Positions 36,152 to 43,142 of a DNA stretch of 64,000 nucleotides are shown here, in pieces (position 1 is the first letter of the stretch; each line of letters opens with the position of its first letter). The stretch spans positions 1-64,000 of the forward strand of contig NZ_JAMTCP010000032.1 in assembly GCF_024171885.1 (NCBI RefSeq), written 5' to 3'. The DNA comes from Streptoalloteichus tenebrarius (lineage in GTDB: Bacteria > Actinomycetota > Actinomycetes > Mycobacteriales > Pseudonocardiaceae). The position numbers and the translations under genes were made by a program. The notes under the pieces are model-generated. The model saw nothing but the letters and a program-made list of their open reading frames with translations. It searched no databases and was not told the DNA's origin.

Positions 36152-37483
36152 TCAGGGGATCGGATACCGGTCGATCCAGTCCGGCGTGTCGGGTGCCTGT
36201 GGTCCGAACTCGGCGCAGAGGTCCAGTGCCATCCGTTCCACGACGTCGCGTAGTTCCAGCGCCTGCCACCAGGAGGCGGGGACGATGGCTGGTCCGTGTT
36301 CCAGTCCCATGAGTTGTCCGGTGACCGTGGCGGTGGCGACGATGTCGCCGGAGTGGTCCGTCGCCATCCGCATCGCGCTCTCGAAGTCGTGGTGGAGGTT
36401 GCCCACGCAGATCGAGATCGCCAGGACGCCGAGCGCCGAGGTCGGATCGGCCAGGTCCTCCAGCTCCTGCCGGACGGGCAGGCGGTGGGAGGTCGCACGC
36501 AACAGGTCCCGCGCGGCGGCGACAACGCCCACGGTGGGTTCGTGCCCCTCCAGCGTGGCGAGATGATCCGCCGCGACCGCCGTGGAGCGGAGGAGCCAGT
36601 GCCCGGAGAACAGGTCCCTGGCGGTGAGGGCCATGGCGGCGGCGGGGAGGTATCCGTCGGGATGGCCGTGGGTGAGGGACGCCGCGCGGGCGGCGAAGTC
36701 GGCGTGTCGGGCTCCCGCCTCCTGCCAGGACAGGCGTTCACCGCTCTTCTCCTCCCAGTACAGGGAGAGCAGGGCGGCACGGGTGAGCGCGCCGGCGTCG
36801 CGCGCGTCGTTGATCGGCTCTTCCGGCGAGCCCGTGCGCTCCAGGGCGCTGGAGCGGTGACACGCGGACATCGCGGTGGCGGTGCTGGAGCGTCGGGCGA
36901 ACAGGCGGCGTTCGGTGACCAGCCAGCCGTCGGGCGTGTTCGGGGTGTCCGTGGTGCGGGCGTCGTCCCAGGGAACACCTTGGGTGTGTAGCCACCGTTG
37001 GAACGCGTGGCGGATCGCGCCGAGTGCGTCGTCCTCGCCGTGACGTCGCAGCCGGGTGTGGGCGCGGATCAGTCCTTCGGCGGTGAATAGCGCGAGCTGG
37101 GTGTTCTCGGAGATCTGGAGCGTGGAGGCATCGCTGTCGGCGGCGGCCAGGCGTTCCAGGGTCTCCTCGAAGGACGTGGCCGCGACTGCGCGGCCGATGG
37201 CGTCACCCATGGCTCCACCGAGAAGCATCCCGAGGATGCGGGCGTTGTTCTCGTGCAGCCGTTCCCCGCCCGTGTGCAGCGGCAACGGGTAGGGAGCGAC
37301 GTGGTTCTGTTGGCGGTGCGGGGGGAGTTCCCTCTCACCGCCCACCGGGTCATACCGTTCGAGGTAGTGGAGGAAGTCCGCGTACTCCACGGAGAGGCCT
37401 GTCGGGCTGGTGCGCCGTCGCCACTCAGCCAGGACGGCGCGCTCCGTCGCGTCCAGTCCACCTGTCTCCGCACTGCCGCTCAT
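36152..37483 (-). CDS. Pseudo-ADP-ribosylglycohydrolase (type 1 paralogue, second copy)
   Basis: A 443-residue paralogue of the 33273-34601 gene. N-terminal helical motif GLDATERAVLAEWRRR; ARH region with GGAMGDAIG and FQRWLHTQGVPWDDART. The metal motifs are lost in the same way (SENTQ and DHSGDIVA). The central third (about residues 200-370) differs clearly from the first copy, while both ends are nearly identical. It starts 15 bases after the preceding gene's stop, so it is in one operon with its neighbours. Confidence 0.88.
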   Translation of the reverse strand: MSGSAETGGLDATERAVLAEWRRRTSPTGLSVEYADFLHYLERYDPVGGERELPPHRQQNHVAPYPLPLHTGGERLHENNARILGMLLGGAMGDAIGRAVAATSFEETLERLAAADSDASTLQISENTQLALFTAEGLIRAHTRLRRHGEDDALGAIRHAFQRWLHTQGVPWDDARTTDTPNTPDGWLVTERRLFARRSSTATAMSACHRSSALERTGSPEEPINDARDAGALTRAALLSLYWEEKSGERLSWQEAGARHADFAARAASLTHGHPDGYLPAAAMALTARDLFSGHWLLRSTAVAADHLATLEGHEPTVGVVAAARDLLRATSHRLPVRQELEDLADPTSALGVLAISICVGNLHHDFESAMRMATDHSGDIVATATVTGQLMGLEHGPAIVPASWWQALELRDVVERMALDLCAEFGPQAPDTPDWIDRYPIP

Positions 37484-37498
37484 CTGTGCTCTCCACCC

Positions 37499-38893
37499 TC
37501 ACCGCGGGTACCGTTCGATCATTCTTCTGTCGTGCCCGTGTCGACGGGAGAACACGGTGAACGCGCTCCGGGCGTCCTTGGCGATCTCCTCGACCAGGAA
37601 CCGGAGATCGAGCGGTTCCCACCACTGCCAGGGGATTCCGGCGACGTCGTGCTGGATGCCCATCAGGCTTCCGCACAGGGCCGCGCTGTGGTCGCTCCGA
37701 CCGGAGTGGTTGGCGGCCAGGACGACAGCGTCCGTGAAACTGTCCGGACGGGCCAGCGCGGCGTGGAGGGCGATCGCGAGGGCCGAGTCGGCGGACTCCC
37801 CGGAGCCCAGTTCGGTCTCGATCTCCTCCGGCGTGAGCGCTCCCCGCTCGGCGGACTCCGTGGCCCTGGTCAGCGCCGTGAGGGTCTCCTCGTGCCCCGG
37901 CCAGTGACGAGCTTGGTCGACGGCCTCGCGAACCGCGTCCGGCAGGGACTCCCGGCGGAGCAACGCATGGCAGATCACGGTGAACGCGCCCGCCGACAGG
38001 TACGCCGTCGGGTGCCCGTGGGTCAGGACCGCGAGTTCCACCGCCGCGCGGAAGACCTCCGTGGGAGAGTCGGACCAGAGCGCGATCGGGGCGGAGCGCA
38101 CCAGCGCGCCCGCGTCCTTGGCGTCGTTCAGCGGCGCGTCGAGCGTGCCCCTCCTCCCTGTCTGCCCGAAAAGACGCAGGGCGGCGACGCAGGTCGGGTT
38201 CGGATTGCGTTCGGCGTGGAGGGCGGGCTCGTTCACGAGCCAGCCGTCCGGTTCCCGTGGAAGCAGCTCGCGTTTGTCCTCCGGCCACAGGTCCCGCCAC
38301 GGTGTCCCCTGTGTGTGCAGCCAGCTCAGATACGCGTACAAAGCCGCGGTCCTGCGCGCGGCGTCAGGCTCGCGCCGGCGAGCGAGATCGTATGCGCCGA
38401 TCAGGCCACTGAGCGTGAACAGGGTCATCTGGGTGTTGCTCGTCGCGTGGTCCACCCGCTTGGGGAAGGGGCCGGGGTCGACGAATCCCTGAGGTCCGTG
38501 CTTTTCCCGGATGGCCGCGATGTCCATGAAGGCGATCCGGGCGCCGAAGGCGTCGCCGACCGCTCCGCCCAGAAGACACCCGTGAATCCGGTCGAGAAAC
38601 CGGGAACGACGGAATTCCTCTTCCTCCTCGGGGGTCGGTGGCGGGGCCTCCTCCCGTGGCTCGGCCTCGGTCGCCTCCGCCGCCGAGATCTCGTCGTACC
38701 GGGCCCGGTACGCCTGCTCGCCCAGGGCGGCACGGGCCACTCCCAGCAGGAACGACCTGGCCTGGGGCTGGACGGGTTCCCGGTCGTTCCAGAAACGCCG
38801 CCACAGGGCGAGGAAGCGCGCCTCGGCCCCGTCGTCGGGAAGCTGGCCGGGGTGGGGCCGTGACGGGTTTTCGCTGTTCATCGCCGCGCTCAT
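37499..38893 (-). CDS. Pseudo-ADP-ribosylglycohydrolase (type 2 paralogue, second copy)
   Basis: A 464-residue paralogue of the 34615-36123 gene that lacks its extreme N-terminal REH motif. The helical motif is EARFLALWRRFWNDREPV (about residues 24-41). The ARH region (about 105-455) has GGAVGDAFG and HTQGTPWRDLWPED, but DDTQ is SNTQ and GDSDS is GRSDH. An acidic stretch (PTPEEEEEF) joins the two parts. The start may be ATG 38893 or ATG 38881; neither has a strong ribosome-binding site. It is the first hydrolase-like gene after the ADP-ribosyltransferase gene (43-base gap). Confidence 0.86.
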   Translation of the reverse strand: MSAAMNSENPSRPHPGQLPDDGAEARFLALWRRFWNDREPVQPQARSFLLGVARAALGEQAYRARYDEISAAEATEAEPREEAPPPTPEEEEEFRRSRFLDRIHGCLLGGAVGDAFGARIAFMDIAAIREKHGPQGFVDPGPFPKRVDHATSNTQMTLFTLSGLIGAYDLARRREPDAARRTAALYAYLSWLHTQGTPWRDLWPEDKRELLPREPDGWLVNEPALHAERNPNPTCVAALRLFGQTGRRGTLDAPLNDAKDAGALVRSAPIALWSDSPTEVFRAAVELAVLTHGHPTAYLSAGAFTVICHALLRRESLPDAVREAVDQARHWPGHEETLTALTRATESAERGALTPEEIETELGSGESADSALAIALHAALARPDSFTDAVVLAANHSGRSDHSAALCGSLMGIQHDVAGIPWQWWEPLDLRFLVEEIAKDARSAFTVFSRRHGHDRRMIERYPR

Positions 38894-38936
38894 CCTATCG
38901 TCGCGTCCGTGTCAGGCGTGGGTCGGCCACCCTCGG

Positions 38937-39344
38937 TCATCCGCCGAGGACGTCGAGGAGACCGCCACCGCCGGCACGGTGGCCCGCGCCGGAACGAATG
39001 GCTTCGGCCAGGTGCCTGAGCCCTGGGGGCTCGATCTCCCTCAGTGTGATCTCCGGCTGGAACGGGCCGTGCCACACGACGTCCGCGACACGGAAACGCG
39101 CCCCGGGGCCGATCAGGCGCTCCATCTCCCATTCGAAGCCGCTGAAGACCGAGATGTCCACCGCCGACCTCGACTCGATCGTCAGCGTGACGTTTCCCCG
39201 GCGTTCGATGTCTCCGAGGCTGGTGCTCATGAATCCGTGGTCCGTGTAGGTGCTGCCCTTCTCGAACTTCTTCATGAAGTCGTCGAGATCGTCCAGCCTG
39301 ACGGGGATCTTTCGCGTGAGGAGGTCTTCAGGCCTGTGCGCCAT
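38937..39344 (-). CDS. Small ADP-ribosyltransferase (ART exoenzyme fold)
   Basis: A 135-residue protein with the hallmarks of arginine-type ADP-ribosyltransferases (R-S-E class): a possible first-strand Arg (R16 in KIPVRLDDL), the STS motif in YTDHGFMSTSL (residues 40-42), and the ExE motif in FEWEMERL (E73 and E75), followed by GPGARFRV and the closing strand EITLREIEPP. It would transfer ADP-ribose from NAD to a target. It is about the minimum size for the fold and has no secretion domain of its own. ATG 39344 has only a weak ribosome-binding site and lies inside a 23-codon upstream ORF that has a strong one, so translation is either coupled or the gene is a frameshifted remnant. It leads the cluster of ADP-ribosylglycohydrolases. 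Confidence 0.8.
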   Translation of the reverse strand: MAHRPEDLLTRKIPVRLDDLDDFMKKFEKGSTYTDHGFMSTSLGDIERRGNVTLTIESRSAVDISVFSGFEWEMERLIGPGARFRVADVVWHGPFQPEITLREIEPPGLRHLAEAIRSGAGHRAGGGGLLDVLGG

Positions 39345-39399
39345 GTCGTTCGGTGTGCGTGGCCAGTTCCCCACCGAGGACGTCGAACCCCTCAGCCAC
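39328..39399 (-). CDS. 23-codon ORF overlapping the ADP-ribosyltransferase start
   Basis: GTG 39399 is preceded by GGGGGAGA at ideal distance and encodes VAEGFDVLGGELATHTERHG plus three residues before TGA at 39328. The sequence resembles the N-terminus of ESX/WXG100-associated proteins (AEGF.V....L..H). It overlaps the transferase ATG by 17 bases in another frame. It may be a coupling leader or the start of a former secreted toxin whose middle was lost by deletion and frameshift. Confidence 0.5.
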   Translation of the reverse strand: MAEGFDVLGGELATHTERHGAQA

Positions 39400-39692
39400 C
39401 TGTCTCCCCCGCGTCCGCACCGGACGTTCCGTCGCGTCCGCCCGGTCCACGTCGCCCCCACGGCGTCCGGACCGGGCGACGACCAGCGGCGCGCCCACCG
39501 GACGGACAGTCCCTCAAGGACAGTCCACAGTGGATACCACGTCGCGTCGCGCGCGTGCCGCTGGTCGTTCTCCGTTCGGTGCGGCACTCTCGCACATGGT
39601 GATCAGTGACGCGGGGTGTTCGGGTGAAACGGTGCTGTGAGGACGGACATAGCCGCCGGACGGACGAGCCCGTGCGGACGCGGGCGCCGGTG
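39400..39692 (-). promoter_or_regulatory. Probable control region of the ADP-ribosylation cluster
   Basis: About 290 bases without a gene. Two direct copies of GGACAGTCC (39504-39512 and 39518-39526, 14-base period) are followed by the inverted repeat TCCAC-A-GTGGA region (about 39523-39533). On the minus strand the unit between the copies reads TTGAGG, a possible -35. These are the only symmetric sites upstream of the cluster. Confidence 0.4.
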
Positions 39693-39725
39693 GGCGCGGG
39701 CCGCGCAGGGGAGGCGGCCCGCGCC
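39693..39725 (-). terminator. Terminator of the secreted-protein gene
   Basis: A 12-bp stem (39693-39704 with 39714-39725) and 9-base loop, 8 bases after the stop codon at 39734. Confidence 0.7.
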
Positions 39726-39733
39726 GGCGCGGC

Positions 39734-40366
39734 TCAGCCGATGGTCGTCGACGTGAGCGCGGGGTTGGGGTTGGGGAAACAGGACACGGGCGCGTTGACC
39801 GGGAAGACCGCGACCTGGATGGTGGCGGTGAAGGTCAGGCCGGGGGCGTCGTAGCCGGAGCCGGCGAGCCGGGACTCGATGGTCCCCTGGGCGCCGGCGG
39901 TGAGGCCGAGGTGCAGGGTGGGCAGCTCGATGTCCGCGCCACCCTTGATCGGCCCGGGGATGGTGACCACGATGTCGGAGCCCTGGTGGGCCACCGACGG
40001 GGTGCTGTTCAGCCCGGCCCCGCCGGAGAGGCTGGCCGAGGCGTAGCTCGCGTTGGCCGGCACGGCCACCCTGAGCTGGACGTTCCTGACCTCCTTGACC
40101 GTGTAGCTCCCGACGGTCCCCGGGATCTTGTTGGGCGCCGGGTCCAGCACGACGGTCAGGGCGCCGCCGGGGGCGACGGTGGCCGGCGCGCTGGCGTCGA
40201 GCGGCTGGGTGAGGGTGAACTCGGCGGTCCTGCCGGCGGCGCTGCCCCGGCACTGGTAGGTCACGGTCGTGGTGGCGGCGGCCGGGACGGCCAGCGCGGC
40301 GACCGGGACGAGGGCGAGTGCGGTGGTGAGGAGGCCGCGCACGGCGGCCGTGGTGGTTCGTCTCAT
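39734..40366 (-). CDS. Secreted beta-rich protein of unknown function
   Basis: A 210-residue exported protein. The signal peptide is MRRTTTAAVRGLLTTALALV followed by AVPAAATT. The mature part has one cysteine near the front (TYQCRG) and one near the end (VSCFPNPNP), likely disulfide-linked, and long Thr/Val-rich strand-like stretches. Similar dehydratase- or cyclase-like secreted proteins of about this size are common in actinomycetes, often in small families, but I recognise no named domain. Monocistronic, with a terminator directly behind it. Confidence 0.75.
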   Translation of the reverse strand: MRRTTTAAVRGLLTTALALVPVAALAVPAAATTTVTYQCRGSAAGRTAEFTLTQPLDASAPATVAPGGALTVVLDPAPNKIPGTVGSYTVKEVRNVQLRVAVPANASYASASLSGGAGLNSTPSVAHQGSDIVVTIPGPIKGGADIELPTLHLGLTAGAQGTIESRLAGSGYDAPGLTFTATIQVAVFPVNAPVSCFPNPNPALTSTTIG

Positions 40367-40589
40367 GATGTCCCGCTCCGTAGTGCTCCCCGAGGTACGG
40401 CGGCGGCAGACCCGAGTGTTACTCGCAGGTAACCCCGCGCCAATCACCCGTTGTGAGCAAAGCGGGCACGCGGCGGCGCGCGGTCGGCCCAACCTGGCCG
40501 CCGGCCGCGACACCCGGTGATCATCCGAGGGGCCTCGGGGTGGTCACGGGGGCGACCGGCGGTGGCGGGGCGGACCGCGCGCCGGGGAT

Positions 40590-40644
40590 GCCGCGCGCGG
40601 ACGCGGGGCTCGGGCTGGGGTGAGGCCCCGCGCCCGCGCGCGGC
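40590..40644 (-). terminator. Terminator of the sulfur-assimilation operon
   Basis: A 20-bp stem with one mismatch (40590-40609 with 40625-40644) and 15-base loop, 10 bases after the last gene of the operon. Confidence 0.85.
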
Positions 40645-40654
40645 GGGACTCGGA

Positions 40655-41410
40655 TCAGGCGTAGCGGGCCGTCATGGACGGCTCCGCCGTCGCGTAGCGC
40701 TGCACCACCAGTTCCGCCACCTCCGGGTCGGGTCCGAGCGGGTCCGCCACCACCGCGCGCGGGTCCGCCGCCAGCACCTGCTCGCGCACCCGGTCCGGGA
40801 GCAGCCCCGGCGCCAGGAACCACGAGCCGAGCGCGATCCGCCGCGCGCCGCGCGCCCGCAGCCGCTCGACCGCGGTGGCGACGTCCGGCGCGGCCGCCGC
40901 GGCGAAGGCCGGCTCCGCGCCCGCCCATCCCGCGCCGTCGGCCCACCGCCGGGCCACCTCGGCCACGACGGCGTTGGCCGGCGGGTGCGACGAGCCCGCC
41001 GCGGCGAGCACGACACCGAGGTCGGGGTCGCCGGGGCGCGCGCCCGCCGCCGCCAGCCGCCGCAGCGCCGCCGACTCCAGCCGGGGGTCCGGCCCGAGCA
41101 CGTCGGAGACCAGCACCTCCAGCCGGGGGTGGCGGGAGCGCGCCTCGGCCACCACGGCGGGCACGTCGACCCGCGCGTGGTAGGCACTGCCCAGCAGCAG
41201 CGGCACGACGACCGCCCGCCGACACCCCTCCCCGGCGACGGCGGCGAGCACGTCGCCGAGCCGGGGAGCGGACAGGTCGAGGAACGCCAGCCGGACGTCC
41301 AGACCCGGCCGCAGCGCCCTGACCACCTCGACCAGCGCGGCCACGTTGGCCGCCGAGCGCGAGTCGCGGCTGCCGTGCGCGACCGCCACCAGGGGAACTG
41401 CCGTCCTCAC
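40655..41410 (-). CDS. Sirohydrochlorin chelatase-like protein (CbiX/SirB family)
   Basis: A 251-residue protein with two CbiX-type halves: LVAVAHGSRDSRSAANVAAL (residues about 7-26, with the metal-binding His) and, later, VVLAAAGSSHPPANAVVAEV. PLLLGSAYHARVDVP holds the second histidine. It should insert iron into sirohydrochlorin to make siroheme, the cofactor of the sulfite reductase at the start of this operon. The GTG start overlaps the permease stop (GTGA), so it is translationally coupled. Confidence 0.88.
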   Translation of the reverse strand: MRTAVPLVAVAHGSRDSRSAANVAALVEVVRALRPGLDVRLAFLDLSAPRLGDVLAAVAGEGCRRAVVVPLLLGSAYHARVDVPAVVAEARSRHPRLEVLVSDVLGPDPRLESAALRRLAAAGARPGDPDLGVVLAAAGSSHPPANAVVAEVARRWADGAGWAGAEPAFAAAAAPDVATAVERLRARGARRIALGSWFLAPGLLPDRVREQVLAADPRAVVADPLGPDPEVAELVVQRYATAEPSMTARYA

Positions 41411-42318
41411 ACCAGCCCCCCGAGGCCGCGGGCCCGCAGGACCCTGCGCTCCACCGGCCGGAAGGCCAGCAGCTCCACGCCCACGCCCACCAGCAGGATC
41501 AGCAGGATCGCCGCGATCACCTGCGGCATGTCGCTGAGCGCCTGCCCGTTCTGGAGGAACGCGCCGAGGCCCAGGCCGAGCTGGGGGGACACGGCGATCA
41601 GCTCGGCGGCCATCAGCGACCGCCACGAGAACGCCCACCCCTGCTTGAGCCCGGCCAGGTAGCCGGGCAACGCCGCCGGCAGCAGGATGTGCCGGGCGGA
41701 GTCCCAGCGGCCGGCGCCCAGCGCGGCCCCCACCCTCGGCAGGATCGGCGGGATCTGCTCGATCCCGGCGACCAGGCCGTTGGTGATCGAGGGCACCGCG
41801 CCCAGCAGCACCACGAAGTAGATCGCGGCGTCGTTGATGCCGAACCACAGCACGGCCGCCGGCACCCAGGCCACCGACGGCAGGCTCTGCAACCCGGTGA
41901 CCAGCGGCCCGATCGCCGCCCGCACCGGACGCACCCTGGCCAGCAGCATCCCGAACGGCGTCGCCACGACCACGGCGACGAGGAAGCCGATCACCGCCCT
42001 GTGCACCGAGGTCCACAGGATGCCCACCGCCTGGCCGTCGCGGACCGCCTCCCACACGACGTCCCACACCGCGACCGGCGCCGGCAGCTTGTACTCCGGC
42101 CACAGGGCCGAGGCCCACAGCGCCTGCCACACCGCGACGAACGCGACGAGGGCGAGCAGCGGGGGCAGCGCCGCCGCGAGCACCCGGCGCCACCCCCGCC
42201 GCCCCTGGACGGCCGGTGCCGGCGCGTCGAGCGCGTCCAGCCCGGCCTCGACCGTGGCCAGCCCCGGGTCCCGCTGACCGGGCAGGGCCGGCTCGTCCAC
42301 CACGTCAGGCCGAGGCAT
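41407..42318 (-). CDS. ssuC: ABC transporter permease, sulfonate/nitrate/taurine type
   Basis: A 303-residue permease with six predicted helices and the EAA loop region SARHILLPAALPGYLAGLKQ characteristic of SsuC/TauC/NrtB proteins. The cytoplasmic N-terminus (about 45 residues) is longer than usual. It overlaps the end of the ATPase gene by 14 bases. With its neighbours it forms an importer for organosulfur compounds, or possibly sulfate; the sulfur operon context argues against nitrate. Confidence 0.88.
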   Translation of the reverse strand: MPRPDVVDEPALPGQRDPGLATVEAGLDALDAPAPAVQGRRGWRRVLAAALPPLLALVAFVAVWQALWASALWPEYKLPAPVAVWDVVWEAVRDGQAVGILWTSVHRAVIGFLVAVVVATPFGMLLARVRPVRAAIGPLVTGLQSLPSVAWVPAAVLWFGINDAAIYFVVLLGAVPSITNGLVAGIEQIPPILPRVGAALGAGRWDSARHILLPAALPGYLAGLKQGWAFSWRSLMAAELIAVSPQLGLGLGAFLQNGQALSDMPQVIAAILLILLVGVGVELLAFRPVERRVLRARGLGGLV

Positions 42319-43102
42319 GAGTGCTGATCACCTCCCGCAGGCGGGCGTTGATCTCCTCCACCGCGGCCAGCTCGTCGGCGCCGCGCAGCCCGTCGACGGA
42401 CCACTCGCGCACCACCCGGCCCGGCCGCGAGGACAGCAGGACCACCCGCTGCCCCAGCCGCACGGCCTCGCGCACGTCGTGCGTCACGAACAGCACGGCC
42501 GTGCCGGTGGCGCGCCAGATCCGCAGCAGCTCCGCCTGGAGCACGTCCCTGGTGATCGCGTCCAGCGCGGCGAACGGCTCGTCCATCAGCAGCAGGCCGG
42601 GCTCCCCGTCGTCGGTCGCGCCGAGGGTGGAGGCCAGCGCGCGGGCCAGCGCCACCCGCTGGCGCATGCCGCCGGACAGCTCGTGCGGGCGCTTGTCGCC
42701 GACCTCGGCCAGCCGCACCAGCTCCAGCAGCTCGCTCGCCTTGGCCCTGCGCCGGTCCCTGGGGACCCGGGCCAGTCGCAGCGGCAGCTCCACGTTGCGG
42801 GCCGCCGTCAGCCACGGCAGCAGCGCGGCCTCCTGGAACATCACCGCCGGGCGGGCGGTGTGCGTCACGACCTGGCCGGAGCTGGGGCTGTCGAGCCCGG
42901 CGACCAGGTTCAGCAGGGTGGTCTTGCCGCAGCCCGAGGCCCCGAGCAGGCACACGAACTCCCCGAGGCCGACCCGCAGGTCGACCCCCTCCAACGCGGT
43001 GACGGCCCGCGGGCCGTGCCCGTAGGACTTGTGGACGTCGGTCAGCCGCACGGCCACGCTCGCGGGGGACTGCGGTGGTGCGATCTCCAGTGTGGCGGTC
43101 AT
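42305..43102 (-). CDS. ssuB: ABC transporter ATP-binding protein, sulfonate type
   Basis: A 265-residue ATPase of the nitrate/sulfonate/taurine subfamily. Walker A is GASGCGKTTLLN, the signature HELSGGMRQRVALARAL, Walker B LLLMDEPFAALDAITRDVL, and the switch FVTHDVREAVRLG. Partner of the permease encoded next and of the lipoprotein encoded before it. Confidence 0.92.
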   Translation of the reverse strand: MTATLEIAPPQSPASVAVRLTDVHKSYGHGPRAVTALEGVDLRVGLGEFVCLLGASGCGKTTLLNLVAGLDSPSSGQVVTHTARPAVMFQEAALLPWLTAARNVELPLRLARVPRDRRRAKASELLELVRLAEVGDKRPHELSGGMRQRVALARALASTLGATDDGEPGLLLMDEPFAALDAITRDVLQAELLRIWRATGTAVLFVTHDVREAVRLGQRVVLLSSRPGRVVREWSVDGLRGADELAAVEEINARLREVISTHASA

Positions 43103-43142
43103 CCCGGCCTGCCTTCCTGAGAGTGGATGCTGGTCCCTGCGG

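Larger units (their letters stand above)
33273..38893 (-). repeat. Tandem duplication of a two-gene unit (period about 2.88 kb)
   Basis: Genes 33273-34601 and 34615-36123 are repeated, in the same order and strand, as 36152-37483 and 37499-38893. The stop codons are offset by 2879 and 2884 bases. Identity is patchy: about 97 percent over the last 235 bases of the type 1 genes (33264-33505 against 36143-36385), then it falls sharply after CTCGAA. The ends of the type 2 genes are also nearly identical. This is the pattern expected of gene conversion after an old duplication. Confidence 0.85.
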
